NCBI GenBank assembly: GCA_964617105.1
Contig: CAZTWC010000048.1
Location: 8,759-18,336 of the forward strand
Source: CAZTWC01 sp964617105 [NCBI: uncultured Myxococcia bacterium]
Lineage (GTDB): Bacteria > CAZTWC01
Length of the DNA stretch: 9,578 bases
Reading direction: 5' to 3'
Of this stretch, positions 8,201 to 9,578 are shown in pieces (the stretch's first letter is position 1; each line of letters starts with the position of its first letter). Under the pieces are notes generated by a model. It searched no databases and had not been told where the DNA came from. It was given only the letters and a program-made list of their open reading frames with translations. A program made the translations under genes and the position numbers.

Positions 8201-8262
8201 CTTTTAAGATGAAGGTTATTATCCTGACTGGAAAACAGAAAAATGATCTTTTTATTTTGCAT
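5248..8262 (-). CDS. Multidomain glycosyltransferase, GT2-GT2-GT4 fusion
   Basis: The protein is 1004 aa, several times a single-domain glycosyltransferase, and has no signal peptide or membrane segment. Residues 1-~155 are unassigned but end in KVFYHSQQLKEVYLKKW, like a decayed GT-B fragment. A first GT2 domain spans ~160-300 with VVIVDIGSTDGTW (202-214) and MMEPDEVIE (263-271) in place of the usual DxD. A linker region with EPRISRN and THGVPKEHR follows. A second GT2 domain spans ~438-650 with FFIITACYNSEKGL, IIDDLSTDGT (471-480) and GTVDGDDFF (526-534), a full metal-binding motif. The C-terminal GT4 domain spans ~688-1000 with GVIFQSKFN, STVINNGIE (801-809), HWRPHKR, and D908-x7-E916 in DHCPNVVVEAL, then TPVICTDSGGTRELV. 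It probably adds several sugars in sequence to one glycan. Substrates are unknown. It starts 3 nt after the upstream GT4 gene, with no clear Shine-Dalgarno site, so coupling is likely. Confidence 0.9.
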   Translation of the reverse strand: MQNKKIIFLFSSQDNNLHLKRDFIQQFKNGSPPNFSFEEKELSTLTPVFLKHNIFNNFIFLDLPDIAPELMGTIVLNLNYFLVIYSDRICKYGGYEQHRAIENQECNCADTGAGRLKELFISKAQKVFYHSQQLKEVYLKKWSSLAGKTGLESELEEFVKIIIAGVNYQPTLSGYTTTCNSIAQKIPYEKSIKSMLNLCDQVVIVDIGSTDGTWEALQDWAGENNNLQVFQRKIDSQHPNVEVNKGGARGMARLLCNSDFCLMMEPDEVIEIEDISKIKRMLRHFPNLFDLICLPISSCLSKTEPERSWWNREHLQEPRISRNEPFYTHGVPKEHRNFDKYGALFADYSLIGAAELINSETFEDIEPVGFVADKIENQKPKEHFLFQKLKELPVIYKFKSDDFQEDAPGPLTEQNRAVKQEYRNLDPDLQGRSTEDFKFFIITACYNSEKGLVRLYSSLQEQSWQNWQWHIIDDLSTDGTAEQARAIAEQDSRVMVTINQRKKWALHNICDAIDSIEYPADRALIGTVDGDDFFCHPQALELVKIEYEKGAEVIWTAHQWNIDGRNISAPLVPANVDPYQHPWVSSHFRTFLKSIYSQVDQDNFKHPQGYWFRRGYDQALMLPILYLAEEKRFIPQVCYQYNLTDTSFKMVDEQIRSVNIIRSRGFIGHQLRSTRVIKKAGPYINGKPLRVCFANVNLKEISGPNLFASRLAAGLDKKGVKTVDYSEDHDILLAFIESPQKPKPGVKMVQRLDGLWFNSRQDYQRMNRGLQATYQYSNGVIFQSKFNQKLVERYFGSHSQSTVINNGIELSKPEPLLEESEKLQISLKSKFDWIFLCCSHWRPHKRLKDICRLFKLVASPNSLLFVAGSNPDYADKDPRIKFLGMVRPEQLQLYYLIADLFFHLAWLDHCPNVVVEALAAKTPVICTDSGGTRELVKESGIVLPDTSWDFQPHDLYQPPRLDFKRCAALIREQMANDFTFNLSHLDIDNVADRYISFFHQVLSE

Positions 8263-8265
8263 TGG

Positions 8266-9231
8266 CTAAAAATTTTCTGGAAAAAATTTGTCCACATAGG
8301 CCAGCCATTCTCTTTTGAATCGTTCCAGGTTTAAATACTTTAAGAGTGCCTGGCGCGGATGAAAACGGTGACGCTCATTTATTAACTTACTAATATTAAC
8401 TTTGATTAAATCATGGGACAATTGCTGCTGGTCAAGGATTAGACCGCAATCATGAAACCAGGGGGCATTAAAAGTTAGTCCAACATTAGTTACCAGGCAA
8501 GGCAAATCACAACACAAGGCCTCTAAAATAGCATAAGAATTGCCTTCATAATTAGATAAGTGGATAAAAAAATCACCCTGTCTAAATTTTTCTGCTTCCT
8601 GGTTTTTTTGGGCATTTAAAAAACAAAAATCAACCTCTGGCATGATAGCCTGGATTTGTTTCAACACTGAATAGCCCTTATTTTGATCGGGTTGGGCCAC
8701 ATGAATAAATCGAGGTTTTCCAACTATTCCTTTTTGAGGGCCGGGATAAAACTCTTGTTCATCCACAGCATTATTGATTACTGTACTGTCTAAACTAAGC
8801 AACTCTTTTAACTCTAATTGAACAAAATCGGAAACCGCCACTATATTTTTCCGGTCATAGAGTTCGCTGTATTGAATAATACCTAACTCTTTGTGCATAG
8901 AGTTATTGGTGCTAAGCCCATATCCCAACCAGGTGCCGTGGCAAATATTGATAACCGGCAGGTCTATGGGCAATCCCACGCTCCATAAACCGTCCACCGC
9001 AATAAACCGGGCATCATCCAGCAAATGATTTTGTAATAAATAGTGGTTGAACTCAATTACCTTGTGAAACATATTGAGGTGTTCTAATTTTTGCCATTCT
9101 GGATGATCTTCCCAACTGTAGATGGTCATTTGCGGAAATACGGTTTTTTGCAAATAATGGGCAAACTTGGACACTCCACCCTGGTCGCCCTTGCTCCGGG
9201 AAGCATAGGAGATATGGTAACATTTTTTCAT
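8266..9231 (-). CDS. GT4-family glycosyltransferase
   Basis: The protein is 321 aa, slightly short for the family (usually 350-400), cytoplasmic, with no membrane segment. It shows the GT-B fold signatures of GT4: GDQGGVSKFAHYL near the N-terminus (15-27), INICHGTWLGYG (95-105), VAVSDFVQLEL (131-141), STVINNAVDEQEFYP (149-163), RFIHVAQPDQNKGY at the donor-domain start, and an exact E-x7-E motif (Glu229 and Glu237) in NYEGNSYAILEALCCDLP, which contacts the nucleotide-sugar donor. The role is sugar transfer in glycan assembly; the sugar and acceptor cannot be told. ATG at 9231 is preceded by GAGG about 8 nt upstream. It is the first gene of a two-gene minus-strand operon with the large fusion, and both use the same STVINN motif, so they may be related by duplication. 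Confidence 0.9.
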   Translation of the reverse strand: MKKCYHISYASRSKGDQGGVSKFAHYLQKTVFPQMTIYSWEDHPEWQKLEHLNMFHKVIEFNHYLLQNHLLDDARFIAVDGLWSVGLPIDLPVINICHGTWLGYGLSTNNSMHKELGIIQYSELYDRKNIVAVSDFVQLELKELLSLDSTVINNAVDEQEFYPGPQKGIVGKPRFIHVAQPDQNKGYSVLKQIQAIMPEVDFCFLNAQKNQEAEKFRQGDFFIHLSNYEGNSYAILEALCCDLPCLVTNVGLTFNAPWFHDCGLILDQQQLSHDLIKVNISKLINERHRFHPRQALLKYLNLERFKREWLAYVDKFFPENF

Positions 9232-9273
9232 TATTAGAACCTCGGGCTGATTTCAAATGAGATATATTTTTTA

Positions 9274-9301
9274 ATAATAACACAAATTTTACCAACAGCA
9301 A
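9274..9301 (-). promoter_or_regulatory. Weak candidate promoter for the minus-strand glycosyltransferase operon
   Basis: Read on the minus strand, TTGCTG (9301-9296) and TATTAT (9279-9274) are 16 bp apart. The -10 fits 5 of 6, the -35 only 3 of 6. It is placed correctly for the gene starting at 9231, about 35 nt downstream. AT-rich surroundings make other choices possible. Confidence 0.3.
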
Positions 9302-9304
9302 TAT

Positions 9305-9319
9305 ATCTATGCAATAGAT
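9305..9319. promoter_or_regulatory. Palindrome between two divergent promoters (possible operator)
   Basis: ATCTAT-GCA-ATAGAT is a perfect 6-bp inverted repeat. It lies 3 nt before the plus-strand -35 box and 3 nt beyond the candidate minus-strand -35 box, a place where one bound regulator could affect both glycosyltransferase transcripts. The sequence is AT-rich, so chance is possible. Confidence 0.3.
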
Positions 9320-9322
9320 TTG

Positions 9323-9351
9323 TTGACTTATTCCGGGTCTGAAAATATAAT
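9323..9351 (+). promoter_or_regulatory. Near-consensus promoter of the rightmost GT2 gene
   Basis: TTGACT (9323-9328) and TATAAT (9346-9351) are separated by 17 bp. The -10 box is perfect and the -35 matches 5 of 6. Transcription should begin near 9358, giving a leader of about 59 nt. The leader contains a small inverted repeat, TCTACT...AGTAGA (9377-9393, 5-nt loop). Confidence 0.7.
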
Positions 9352-9416
9352 TTGATAGTTGCTATTTTCTTTACTATCTACTGATGAAGTAGAATTGCAT
9401 TCACAGGTGTTGTCTT

Positions 9417-9578
9417 ATGAATGAAAAAATCAACCTCACCGTCTGTATCATCGCCAGGGATGAAGCGAGATGGATCCAAAAATGCCTGCGCTCCCTGGAT
9501 TGGGCATCTGAAATACTGGTGATTGACACCGGTTCAAAAGACGACACCGCCAGTTTGGCCAATAGTATGGGAGCCCGG
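9417..9578 (+). CDS. GT2-family glycosyltransferase, N-terminal 54 residues, 3' truncated
   Basis: The ATG at 9417 is preceded by AGGTG with a 7-nt gap; the overlapping ATG at 9421 is in another frame that gives no recognisable protein. The 54 visible residues carry the start of a GT-A fold nucleotide-sugar domain: NLTVCIIARDEARWIQKCL, then WASEILVIDTGSKDDT. This is the WaaE/KdtX-like branch of GT2, where the usual reading is IARNE and VDSGSTDDT; here IARDE and IDTGSKDDT are seen. It is likely a sugar transferase in surface-glycan synthesis. It is divergent from the minus-strand glycosyltransferases and has its own strong promoter. Whether it is single-domain or part of a larger fusion cannot be seen because the window ends. 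Confidence 0.85.
   Translation, partial: MNEKINLTVCIIARDEARWIQKCLRSLDWASEILVIDTGSKDDTASLANSMGAR

Overview
The window looks like chromosomal DNA from an anaerobic, moderately AT-rich bacterium. Three things point to Bacteria: Shine-Dalgarno sites (AAGGAG, GGAGG), TTGACT/TATAAT-type promoters with 17-bp spacers, and a HAMP-type two-TM protein. The iron-sulfur acyl-CoA dehydratase activase relative points to an anaerobe. The phylum cannot be fixed from the sequence; Desulfobacterota-like or clostridial lineages are plausible. No rRNA, tRNA, CRISPR array, transposase or integrase is visible.

Layout. (1) Positions 2-1654: the C-terminal ~550 residues of a very large acyl-CoA dehydratase activase-related protein, followed by a strong 13-bp hairpin (terminator or dispersed palindrome). 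(2) Positions 1730-5223: a compact plus-strand operon behind a good promoter. It encodes a two-TM HAMP-like membrane protein with a coiled-coil tail, a Sec-exported TPR protein, and a full-length homologue of GatE, the Glu-tRNA(Gln) amidotransferase subunit regarded as archaeal. The genes abut (0 and 5 nt gaps). (3) Positions 5248-9231: a minus-strand pair, a 321-aa GT4 glycosyltransferase followed 3 nt later by a 1004-aa protein that joins two GT2 domains and one GT4 domain behind an unassigned N-terminal region. (4) Positions 9232-9416: a divergent promoter region. (5) Positions 9417-9578: the first 54 codons of another GT2 glycosyltransferase.

How the parts relate: the right half is the edge of a surface-glycan locus (LPS, S-layer or flagellin glycosylation cannot be told apart). 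It converges on the gatE operon with only 24 bp between stop codons. The most notable item is gatE in a bacterial operon with no GatD in sight, co-transcribed with two envelope proteins of unknown role. No long gene-free stretch exists; the largest gaps are 150 and 185 bp and both carry promoter-like and palindromic elements.
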